DNA from: Fidelibacterota bacterium
GTDB lineage: Bacteria; Fidelibacterota; Marinisomatia; SCGC-AAA003-L08; TS1B11
Direction of reading: 5' to 3'
Assembly (NCBI GenBank): GCA_020354025.1
Contig: CP070638.1
Location: 283,897 to 347,896, forward strand
DNA length: 64,000 nt
The notes beneath the pieces are model-generated. The model did not search any database. It was not told the DNA's origin and saw only the letters and a list, made by a program, of their open reading frames with translations. The position numbers were made by a program, and so were the translations under genes. Positions 17,781 through 26,456 of this stretch are shown here, piece by piece (position 1 is the first letter of the stretch; every line of letters begins with the position of its first letter).

Positions 17781-19157
17781 ATGGCTGAAAAGGTCTGGCA
17801 GAAACGCTTTTCCCAACCCCTGGATCCCCGGGTACATGACCTGAATCGCTCCCTGGGCTTTGACAACTGGCTGGCACCGTATGACCTGCAGGTCTCAACC
17901 GTATGGGCCAGAGCCCTGAACCGGTGCGGCCTCCTTAGTGAAAAGGATCTGAAGGCTATCCTGCAGGGACTGAAAGATATCGGAGCCGAGTTTGAGCAGG
18001 GAGAATTCGAGTTGCACGAAGCAGATGAGGACATCCACATGGCCATCGAGCGGCGGCTGGGTGAGCTCATCGGCGAACCGGCCCGGCGGCTCCACCACGG
18101 CCGCAGCCGCAACGACCAGGTAGCCACCGACCTGCGCCTTTACGCTCTGGATCATGCCGGTAAGATCCGCCAAGCCCTGCGCGAGGTTATCACGGCGCTG
18201 GTGGAACTGGCCGGAGAGCATACCGGCACGCCTTTTCCGGGACACACCCACCTGCAGCAGGCCCAGGTCCTGTCGCTGGGACACCTGCTGCTGGCCCACG
18301 CCTGGAGCCTGAAATCGGATAATGAGTTCTTGGATCGTGTCAAACAGGTGACTTCGGTCTGTCCCCTGGGATCGGCGGCACTGGGGGGGTCGACGGCCCC
18401 GGTGGACCGCGAATGGATCGCCAGCGAACTGGGATTCGCCGCTCCTTCGGATAACAGCGTCGAAGCGGTGGCTTCACGGGACTTCGTCATGGACCTGCTC
18501 TACGGGCTCTCCCGAACGGGCGTGCACCTCAGCCGTCTGGCCGAGGACTTTATCCTGTGGAACAGCCAGGAGTTCGGCTTTGTAACCCTGGCAGACACCG
18601 TTGCCACGGGGAGCAGCCTCTTGGCTCACAAGAAGAATCCCGACATGTTCGAACTGATCCGCGGCAAGAGCGGCCGACTGGTAGGCAACCATACCGGCTT
18701 CCTGGCCACCGTCAAAGGCCTGCCTTCGGGCTATAACAAGGACCTGCAGGAAGACAAGGAACCGCTGTTCGACTCGGTGGATACCGTCCTGCAGCTGCTC
18801 CCGGCCCTGGAAGTCACCTTGCGGGGAGTCACGTTCAATGTTGAACGGATCGCAGCGCAGCTCTCGCCCTATCTGAAGGCCGAACGCATCGTCCAGTACC
18901 TGACCGGGCGGGGCGTGGCCTTCCGTGAGGCCTACGGCATAGCTGGTAGCCTGGTCAAGGAGGCCGAGTCCCAAGCAGTCGCCCTGGAGGACCTGCCTGT
19001 AAAGGTATTTCAGAAAGCCTCTCCGTCCTTCGAGGAGGACATCCTGACGGTCCTGGAATCGGACTGGGAAATCCCCGCAGAGGGCGTAATGGGGGGGAGC
19101 AACCGAAAGTCGGTTGAGCAGCAGCTAAAGCAACTGCGGGACTGGATAAAACGCTAG
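17781..19157 (+). CDS. argH: argininosuccinate lyase
   Basis: Splits argininosuccinate into arginine and fumarate, the last step of arginine synthesis. The fumarase/aspartase superfamily signature GSSLLAHKKNPD lies near residue 275, preceded by HHGRSRNDQVATD near 108 and the catalytic-region TPFPGHTHLQQAQ near 151. Length 458 aa is standard. Three bases separate it from argG, so they are one operon. Its last ~45 codons are echoed by a broken second copy at 21441-21584. Confidence 0.96.
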   Translation: MAEKVWQKRFSQPLDPRVHDLNRSLGFDNWLAPYDLQVSTVWARALNRCGLLSEKDLKAILQGLKDIGAEFEQGEFELHEADEDIHMAIERRLGELIGEPARRLHHGRSRNDQVATDLRLYALDHAGKIRQALREVITALVELAGEHTGTPFPGHTHLQQAQVLSLGHLLLAHAWSLKSDNEFLDRVKQVTSVCPLGSAALGGSTAPVDREWIASELGFAAPSDNSVEAVASRDFVMDLLYGLSRTGVHLSRLAEDFILWNSQEFGFVTLADTVATGSSLLAHKKNPDMFELIRGKSGRLVGNHTGFLATVKGLPSGYNKDLQEDKEPLFDSVDTVLQLLPALEVTLRGVTFNVERIAAQLSPYLKAERIVQYLTGRGVAFREAYGIAGSLVKEAESQAVALEDLPVKVFQKASPSFEEDILTVLESDWEIPAEGVMGGSNRKSVEQQLKQLRDWIKR

Positions 19158-19348
19158 CTGCCATCAGGCTCCTGGCACAACGGCTGCCCTCACTTACCTT
19201 AAAAAATAGGGCTGCGACATTGCCTGGTCCCTCCCTGACAACCTTTACGGTCTGGGGGTAGTCTATACTTATAGCACGACAGGGCCGTATATAGATGCGC
19301 CCGAGAGCGTATATTCTGCTTATTTCATCCCATAAAATGGAGACACCC

Positions 19349-21340
19349 ATGCTTCGTCATTTTGCACTCATGGCACTTGCGATGACGGTATTCTATTGTG
19401 CCGGTCCCCGAACCGGTGATAGAACCGTCGACAGTCAGGAGGTAACTACCTATCAGGAGACCTGGAAAGCCGAATTGGCCGAGGCCCAGGATATCCTGGA
19501 GCAGCTGGAGACGTTGGAGGGTCCCGGGACCGTAGAGACCGTCCTCGAGCCTCTCAACGATCTGCTGATGATCGTTATTACCGGTGTTTCGTCAGCCAAT
19601 CTGCAGGCTAATGTTCACCCCGATCCAGCGATGCGCTCGGCGGCCGAGGAGGCGCAACAAGTCTTTTCCAACCTCAACACCGATATCGGGTTATCGCGCC
19701 CGATCTACGAGGCTGTGGCCGGACTGGATGTTTCGGGTGAGACCGCGGACACCAGGCGGTTCGTGGAACTGATCCTGCGGGATTACCGCCGCTCGGGGGT
19801 TGATAAAGACGAGGAAACCCGGGAGAGGATCCGCCAACTCCAGGAGGAGCTGGTGGGCATAAGTCAGGAGTTCGGGCGAAATATTCGGGAGGATGTCCGC
19901 TCCATTCAGCTGGCCGGGACTGAGGACCTGGATGGTCTGCCGCAGGATTATATCGACACCCACCAGCCAGGTGAGGACGGCGTTATTACCATAACTACGG
20001 ATTACCCGGAATTCTATCCGTACATGACCTATGCTCATTCGGAACTAAGGCGCAAGGGGCTATATCAAGCCTTCCTCCAGCGGGCATATCCGCAAAATCT
20101 GGATGTCCTGGATCGGATGATGGACCGGCGCTATGAACTGGCCAACCTTTTGGGTTATCCGACCTGGGCTGACTTTGTTACTGAGATCCAGATGATCAGG
20201 ACCCCCCAGGCGACTCAGACCTTCGTTGACCAGCTGACGGAAGCGGCCCGACCGGCGCTGGAGCGCGATATGGCCCTGCTGTTGGAACGGCTCAAACAGA
20301 TCGATCCGCAGGCAGCGTCCATCGGCATCTGGCAGCGGTACTATTTACCCGAATTGATTAGTCGGGAAACCTACGACTTCGATTCTCAGGAAACCCGCCC
20401 GTACTTTGCCTATGACAAGGTTCGGGATGGTTTGCTGACACTCACCAGCAGGATGTTCGGTGTGACCTATACTCGGCTGGAGGAGACGGCCTGGCACCCC
20501 AGTGTCGAAATTTACCAGCTGTGGTCTGGGGATGACCTGCTGGGCAAGTTCTATCTGGACATGCACCCGCGTGAAGGCAAGTTCAAGCACGGTGGGATGT
20601 TCAGGATCGCTCCGGGAGTAGACGCCAGGCAGCTGCCCCAAGCGGCGATAGTCTGCAACTTCCCTGGCGGCGAAAATGACCAGCCGGGATTCATGGGACA
20701 TAACCAGGTACGGACCTTCTTCCATGAGTTCGGCCACCTGCTCCAGACACTGTTCTCCGGCCACCACCGTTGGATCTCCCTCAGCGGCATTGCCGAGTTT
20801 GACTTCGTTGAGGTGCCCTCAACGATCATGGAGGAATGGACCTGGGACCTGGCCAGTCTGCATACCTTTGCGACGAACGCCGATGGAGAGCCCATTCCGG
20901 AAGAACTGGTGTCTCGGATGCAGGCTTCGCGGATGTTCGCCTATGCTCTGTGGATCCAGCGTCAGGTAGCCCTCTCGGCCATCGCGCTCAACTTCTACAA
21001 CCGCGATCCACTGGACGTGAATACGACCACACTCCTGAAGGAGGTCCAGGACCGGTACAACCCCTACCTGTACATGGATGATACTTGCCTTCAATGCAAT
21101 TTCAGTCACCTCAGCGGGTATTCGGCCCTTTATTATACCTACATGTGGTCGATGGTAATCGCCCGGGACCTGTTCAGTGAGTTCGAAAAGGGCGGTCTGC
21201 TGAATCCCGAGGTGGCTATGCGCTTCCGGGAGTCGGTCCTGGAGCCGGGGGCTCTGAAATCAGGCACGGAGCTGGTGAGAGATTTCCTGGGCAGGGATTA
21301 CAGTTTTAAGGCTTTCGAGGTGTGGCTCAAGGGAGACTAG
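19349..21340 (+). CDS. M3-family zinc oligopeptidase, predicted lipoprotein
   Basis: Zinc endopeptidase or dipeptidyl carboxypeptidase of the thimet/oligopeptidase group. The metal motif HEFGH (in TFFHEFGHLLQTLF) is near residue 459, with the third ligand Glu in FVEVPSTIMEEW about 27 residues later. The N-terminus from the ATG at 19349 is a lipoprotein signal ending VFYC (about residue 15), so the enzyme is likely anchored facing the periplasm. A GGAGA ribosome site five bases upstream decides this start over ATGs at 19295 and 19337. Length 663 aa fits the family. It probably degrades short peptides exported or imported across the envelope. It is followed by an intrinsic terminator. Confidence 0.88.
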   Translation: MLRHFALMALAMTVFYCAGPRTGDRTVDSQEVTTYQETWKAELAEAQDILEQLETLEGPGTVETVLEPLNDLLMIVITGVSSANLQANVHPDPAMRSAAEEAQQVFSNLNTDIGLSRPIYEAVAGLDVSGETADTRRFVELILRDYRRSGVDKDEETRERIRQLQEELVGISQEFGRNIREDVRSIQLAGTEDLDGLPQDYIDTHQPGEDGVITITTDYPEFYPYMTYAHSELRRKGLYQAFLQRAYPQNLDVLDRMMDRRYELANLLGYPTWADFVTEIQMIRTPQATQTFVDQLTEAARPALERDMALLLERLKQIDPQAASIGIWQRYYLPELISRETYDFDSQETRPYFAYDKVRDGLLTLTSRMFGVTYTRLEETAWHPSVEIYQLWSGDDLLGKFYLDMHPREGKFKHGGMFRIAPGVDARQLPQAAIVCNFPGGENDQPGFMGHNQVRTFFHEFGHLLQTLFSGHHRWISLSGIAEFDFVEVPSTIMEEWTWDLASLHTFATNADGEPIPEELVSRMQASRMFAYALWIQRQVALSAIALNFYNRDPLDVNTTTLLKEVQDRYNPYLYMDDTCLQCNFSHLSGYSALYYTYMWSMVIARDLFSEFEKGGLLNPEVAMRFRESVLEPGALKSGTELVRDFLGRDYSFKAFEVWLKGD

Positions 21341-21372
21341 ACCTCATACCGGATCATGATCGACAGCAAGAT

Positions 21373-21404
21373 CCCTGCCGGCTAACGGCGGGGAGCTTTA
21401 TTTT
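21373..21404 (+). terminator. intrinsic terminator after the M3 peptidase
   Basis: CCCTGCCG pairs with CGGCGGGG around a GCTAA loop (one T-G wobble), followed by AGCTTTATTTT. It begins 33 bases after the peptidase stop codon on the same strand. Confidence 0.65.
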
Positions 21405-21440
21405 GAGCCGTCGGCATCTGCCTGCGGACCCAAAGCTTGA

Positions 21441-21584
21441 GAAGCCTTAGTGGCCTTCGAAAAGGACATCCGGGCAGTCCTGGCCGTGACATGGACAATC
21501 CCCGCCGAGGGGATGATGGGGGGGAGCAATAGGGCCTCGGTGGAGCAGCAGCTAAAGGCCCTGCGGGACTGGCTGGAGGGGTGA
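21441..21584 (+). pseudogene. 3' fragment of a second argininosuccinate lyase gene
   Basis: Read in frame from 21441 to the TGA at 21582-21584, the sequence matches the C-terminus of the intact argH at 17781-19157: both contain IPAEG.MGGSN, SVEQQLK and LRDW at the same spacing, and share FE.DI..VL earlier. Roughly 60% of the last 40 residues agree. There is no start codon or upstream part of the gene, and a stop in this frame lies just before. It is therefore a relic, left by duplication of argGH or by loss of a foreign arg operon, with the M3 peptidase gene now between it and argH. Confidence 0.8.
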
Positions 21585-21797
21585 AGCCAAGTATGTTACC
21601 CTGATACGAATAGCCCACGGCTAAAATCCCGCCGTTGGCGGGATTCAATTTGACCAATGGCGACCTATCCTGGCCAGTTGGATGGAGATGGAGACGCTTC
21701 AAAGGAAGCGTTAGATAGACCTTGGAATCGGAAAATGTATCTCTTAGTTTTAAGCAAGAATATATTACAATGCTTTGACGACGCACAGGTGGCAACT

Positions 21798-24700
21798 ATG
21801 AGCAGTGGTGTTATACAAAGGAAATTCATTCTCTTATATAGTATTATTGGAATAATTGTACTCCCCCTTATCCTGCATGCTAAACAAAACGAAATAAGAT
21901 TCGAACATATCAATACTCAAAACGGCCTAATCGATCCCTCCGTTACCAATATAATTCAAGACCAGCAAGGCTTTATGTGGTTTGCTACACTCACTGGTCT
22001 TGTGAAATACGATGGATATTATTTTACGAATTACACATACGATCCTTCAGATTCGAATTCGATATCCTATCCCTATATTTGGAAATTATATATTGACCGA
22101 GAGGGGTTTCTCTGGATCGGTATTAGTTTGGGGGGCCTTAACAAGCTTGACTTGAAAACAGGCCGTTTTACGCACTACCGACACAATCCCGATAATGTAA
22201 ATAGCCTGAGTAGTGATGAGGCTCTAGAGCTCTATGAAGACAAGGAAGGATTGCTTTGGATAGGGACGCATGGAGGGGGATTGAATCTGTTCGACAGAGA
22301 GAACGAGAGATTCATTCATTTTCGTCACGATCCGACGGATCCCAACAGTCTCAGTAGCGATAACATAAGATCGATGGCTGAAGACCGTCGTAGTAAGGGT
22401 AGTGTAATCTGGTTGGGGACTACAAATGGATTGGATAGATTTGATTATAGTAAAAATAAGTTTACCCATTACAAGCATGATCCCAAAGACAAGAATAGCC
22501 TAAGTAATAATCGGGTTAATGCCATCGAGGTTTCACCTTCTAGTGAGCTGTGGCTCGGGACTGCGAATGGACTGGATCGATTTGATCCCGAATCTGGGCA
22601 GTTTACTCATTACTTACACGATCCACTCGATCCAAATAGTCTGAGTAATAACAACATATTGTGTCTGAGAGAAGACTCGTTTGGTGACCTCTGGATCGGG
22701 ACGGGAGATAATGTAATAAACAGGCTCATATCCTCGCCGACTGATCTAAGCAATGGTAACGATGGAACAGCATCACACAGCAAGGAGCATATTCCTGGGC
22801 AAATGCCTGTATTTGTCCATTACAGGCATGAACCTTCAAATCCCTATAGCTTGAGCAGTTCCAGTCAGATCTTGGATATCTATGAAGATAAGGCTGGCTC
22901 AATCTGGATAAGTCATCGGAGAGGCGGGATCGACAAGTTTGATAGAAACATGGCAAGATTTAGCAATTACAGACGTATTCCTGGAAATAGTAATAGTCTA
23001 AGTCATGATATGGTTTTTGATATATATGAAGACCCGGCCGGAATACTCTGGGTAGCGACGCAGGGAGGGGGACTGAATAAGATTGACAGGGAGAGGGGAG
23101 GTTATACGCATTATGTACGCGATCCGGAAAATTCGATAAGTATTGGATCAAATTATCTGCAGAAAATCTATCCGGACCCTGATAATCCTGGCACATTATG
23201 GATCGGTGCAACAAACGGATTATATAGATTTATCAGTACAGAAGAACGATTTATTCGGTATTTCAAAAGTGGTTCAGTTTATGACATCGCTAAAGACAGA
23301 TACGGAATATTCTGGCTCGGTACCCGGGGCAAAGGGATATACAAGCTTAATATAAGGGATCGAACCTTTACCAACTATCGACACGACCCAGCCGATATAA
23401 ATAGTCTCAGTAGCGATTATGTAAACACTATCCACGTAGACCACAGTGAAGCTGACACCGTGATATGGGTCGCAACAGAAGCCGGCCTTACCAGGATTGA
23501 TACGAGAAAAGAAGTCTTTAAACAGTACCATTTTAATCCAGCAGATTCGTCGAGTATAAGTCATTTTATCGCTTATACAACCCATGAGGATAAGGCCGGT
23601 GACTTGTGGATCGGCACACCACTCGACATCAGCAGGTTTGATAAAGAAACCGAGAAATTCACGCGATATAAACCGGTCAGTGATATACTCTCCCCGCACC
23701 TTTGGACAGTGGCTGAGGATAATCACGGGATTCTATGGTGGGGTTCACGCAACGGGCTATGGAGATTTGATCCCAAGACAGGATTGTTCAAGAGATTTAC
23801 TGTCGATGATGGTCTCCAGGGAAACACGCTATTTTCCAAGCCTTTCTTCAACAATAGAACAGGTGAGCTGTTTGTCGGAGGAGAGGGTGGACTTACCAGT
23901 TTCTACCCGAATCAGATAAAGGATAATCCTACTATTCCGCCGATTATCCTAACGTCTTTTAAAATATTCAACAAGGAAACGGAACTCGATACAATCATTA
24001 CTCACAAGAAGGAGCTCATGCTCACACATGACCAGAACGTGTTTTCTCTTAGATATGCAGCGCTCAACTATATCAATTCCGGGAAAAACCTATATTCTTA
24101 TAAAATGGATGGTTTTGACAAGGATTGGGTAGAGGCAGGAAACAAAACAGATGTGACCTATACGAATCTGAACCCTGGAGAATATACATTCCGGGTAAAG
24201 GGTTCCAACAATGATGGTGTCTGGAACGAAACCGGCACTTCTATCGGTGTCACTATTGCCCCACCTTTCTGGAAGACCTGGTGGGCGTATACGTTGTATA
24301 TACTGGTCATCGGCGCATCCTTATACGGAGCCTGGCGCGCCACTCTTGCCCGAGCCCGTACCTTGGATGAAGTGAAGCTACGAAGCCTGGAGGCCGAGAA
24401 GCTCCAGGAGCTTGACCAACTAAAATCCCGCTTCTTCGCCAATATCTCACATGAGTTCCGCACTCCCTTGACGTTGATCCTGGGACCAATCGACAAGATG
24501 CTCACCCATTTCAAGGACAGCGAATGGGGGCAGGATCTCACCCTCATGAAAAAGCACGCCAGACGCGTGCTGGATCTGGTAGCCCAACTCCTGGACCTAT
24601 CGCGGTTGGAGGCAGACCGGATGAAGCTGCAGGCGTCTCGGCAAAATATTGTATTTGTCCTGAAAGGCCTGGTCCAGTCTTTTGCCTCTATGGCGGATAG

Positions 24701-25991
24701 AAGAAATATTGCCCTGACCTTCAATACTGCACCTGAAGAGATACAGGCATATGTTGATAAGGATGCCATCGTCAAGATTATGAATAACCTGTTGACCAAT
24801 GCCTTCAAGTTCACCCAAGCCGGTGGCAAGATTCAGGTACATGGCACCACGAAGAGGGAATCGGATCTCAGTACTGAAGGAGAGCTCAACATTGCCATCT
24901 CGGATACCGGTATCGGTATCCCAGCTGATCGTATTGATCAGATATTCGACCGCTTCTACCAGGTGGACAGCAGCGAGACACGTGAAGGCGAAGGGACGGG
25001 CATTGGCCTGGCCCTCACCCGGGAGCTGGTGGAACTGCACAAAGGCTGTATCGAGGTGGAGAGCAAGGAATCTGAAGGTACAACCTTCACGATCCGGCTA
25101 CCACTCGGCAGGGCCCACCTCTCCACGCAGGAGATAGTGGAAGCATCCGCAGCACAGGAAGAAGACGCATCCGTGGATTTGACGATAAGGGAAGAAGAGG
25201 AGAAATCTGCACCTCCAACGACGAGGAAATCCTTGCCGCTGCTGCTCATCGTTGAGGACAATGCCGATGTTCGCAGTTATATCCGCAGCTACCTGGATGA
25301 AGAATTCCGATGTATTGAATCGCGTGATGGAGAGGAGGGCCTCAAACAGGCAATCAAGCGCATACCGGACCTCATCCTCAGCGACATCATGATGCCGAAG
25401 ATGGATGGGATCGAATTCTGCGAGCGCATCAAAACCGATGAACGCACCAGCCATATCCCGGTCATTCTGCTCACCGCCAAGGCTGATATGGACAGCAAGC
25501 TGGAAGGGTTGGAGACCGGAGTAGACGACTACCTTGCCAAACCCTTCGAGGCCGCCGAACTCCAGGTACGTATCAGGAACCTGATCGAGCAGAGACGGCG
25601 GCTACGAGAGCAATTCGGTCGGGAGACAGTGCTGCACCCAAAAGATATCACCGTAACCTCGACCGACGAACGGTTACTACAGCGAGCTCTTGATGCAGTA
25701 GAAAGGCATATGTCGGACGATACCTATAGCGTAGAGGAGTTCTCGAAAGAAGTGGGCATGAGCCGCGCCAATCTGCACCGTAAGCTGCGAGCGCTGACCA
25801 ACCATTCCGCCAGCGAATTCATTCGCACCCTACGCCTGACTCGAGCCGCGCAGCTCCTGAAACAGAATTTTGGTAGTGTTTCAGAGGTTGCCTTTGAGGT
25901 AGGCTTCTCCAATCCCACGTACTTCAGTAAGTGCTTCCGAGCGCAATTCGGCAAGCAACCATCGAAGTATGCCTCGCTGCCCCCTGCCTGA
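21798..25991 (+). CDS. hybrid two-component system sensor/regulator (Reg_prop propeller, histidine kinase, receiver, AraC-type DNA binding)
   Basis: A one-protein signalling system of the kind that controls polysaccharide or nutrient-use genes in Bacteroidota and relatives. In order: signal peptide/first membrane segment (about 10-35), many Reg_prop repeats (WIGT..GGLN.FD.....F.HY) to about 730 forming a periplasmic double propeller, a Y_Y_Y domain (near 740-810), a membrane segment (near 825), dimerisation/phospho-acceptor box SHEFRTP (His about 885), ATPase boxes (NLLTNAFKFT, DTGIGIP, GTGIGLAL), a receiver with phospho-Asp in ILSDIMMPKMDG (about 1195), and two helix-turn-helices of AraC type (about 1314-1391). 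The start ATG at 21798 has AGGTGG just upstream; an earlier in-frame ATG lacks a signal sequence. The secreted protein at 26457 is a plausible target. Confidence 0.92.
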   Translation: MSSGVIQRKFILLYSIIGIIVLPLILHAKQNEIRFEHINTQNGLIDPSVTNIIQDQQGFMWFATLTGLVKYDGYYFTNYTYDPSDSNSISYPYIWKLYIDREGFLWIGISLGGLNKLDLKTGRFTHYRHNPDNVNSLSSDEALELYEDKEGLLWIGTHGGGLNLFDRENERFIHFRHDPTDPNSLSSDNIRSMAEDRRSKGSVIWLGTTNGLDRFDYSKNKFTHYKHDPKDKNSLSNNRVNAIEVSPSSELWLGTANGLDRFDPESGQFTHYLHDPLDPNSLSNNNILCLREDSFGDLWIGTGDNVINRLISSPTDLSNGNDGTASHSKEHIPGQMPVFVHYRHEPSNPYSLSSSSQILDIYEDKAGSIWISHRRGGIDKFDRNMARFSNYRRIPGNSNSLSHDMVFDIYEDPAGILWVATQGGGLNKIDRERGGYTHYVRDPENSISIGSNYLQKIYPDPDNPGTLWIGATNGLYRFISTEERFIRYFKSGSVYDIAKDRYGIFWLGTRGKGIYKLNIRDRTFTNYRHDPADINSLSSDYVNTIHVDHSEADTVIWVATEAGLTRIDTRKEVFKQYHFNPADSSSISHFIAYTTHEDKAGDLWIGTPLDISRFDKETEKFTRYKPVSDILSPHLWTVAEDNHGILWWGSRNGLWRFDPKTGLFKRFTVDDGLQGNTLFSKPFFNNRTGELFVGGEGGLTSFYPNQIKDNPTIPPIILTSFKIFNKETELDTIITHKKELMLTHDQNVFSLRYAALNYINSGKNLYSYKMDGFDKDWVEAGNKTDVTYTNLNPGEYTFRVKGSNNDGVWNETGTSIGVTIAPPFWKTWWAYTLYILVIGASLYGAWRATLARARTLDEVKLRSLEAEKLQELDQLKSRFFANISHEFRTPLTLILGPIDKMLTHFKDSEWGQDLTLMKKHARRVLDLVAQLLDLSRLEADRMKLQASRQNIVFVLKGLVQSFASMADRRNIALTFNTAPEEIQAYVDKDAIVKIMNNLLTNAFKFTQAGGKIQVHGTTKRESDLSTEGELNIAISDTGIGIPADRIDQIFDRFYQVDSSETREGEGTGIGLALTRELVELHKGCIEVESKESEGTTFTIRLPLGRAHLSTQEIVEASAAQEEDASVDLTIREEEEKSAPPTTRKSLPLLLIVEDNADVRSYIRSYLDEEFRCIESRDGEEGLKQAIKRIPDLILSDIMMPKMDGIEFCERIKTDERTSHIPVILLTAKADMDSKLEGLETGVDDYLAKPFEAAELQVRIRNLIEQRRRLREQFGRETVLHPKDITVTSTDERLLQRALDAVERHMSDDTYSVEEFSKEVGMSRANLHRKLRALTNHSASEFIRTLRLTRAAQLLKQNFGSVSEVAFEVGFSNPTYFSKCFRAQFGKQPSKYASLPPA

Positions 25992-26456
25992 CTTTCCATC
26001 TCGGAATAATCCTGATCTTATCTTCGACTACTAGTATCCTATTCTGACCTAAAAACTCATGCCAACAGTTATGCCGTAAATCCGGTCATGTGGACTCAAA
26101 TCATACCGGCTGCAACATAATTGTCCTTATTTGAGACGCCTGTTATGGCACTTCAGTAGACAGTTATGTAAAATGGATCCAAGCAGAATATGAAGGTGAC
26201 TGAATCTCGAATAATGCTTGCAGTTCCTGATAATCGTAATTACGCCACTGAGGCACTGGTCATCGTTTTGCCCGATTAACCAAGCTTCGCATCTGTAATC
26301 ATCTCGACCTGACGAGTGCCTGAGGACACGGACCATCATCTATACCCGTTCTCGCAGGGAGTGGAGAAATCATGAATCACCATCTGCGATATAAAAAAAA
26401 CGACTCCTGAACTAGGGCTGCGATGGATCAGGATAAAAATCATTTAGGAGGTTGAC
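25992..26456. other. intergenic region upstream of the lamin-tail protein gene
   Basis: About 465 bases between the hybrid sensor and the secreted protein. A possible binding region for the AraC-type domain would be expected here, but I see no clear direct repeat pair. A 12-codon frame starts at 26372 with a partial ribosome site and is too short to interpret. A strong AGGAGG site serves the ATG at 26457. Confidence 0.4.
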
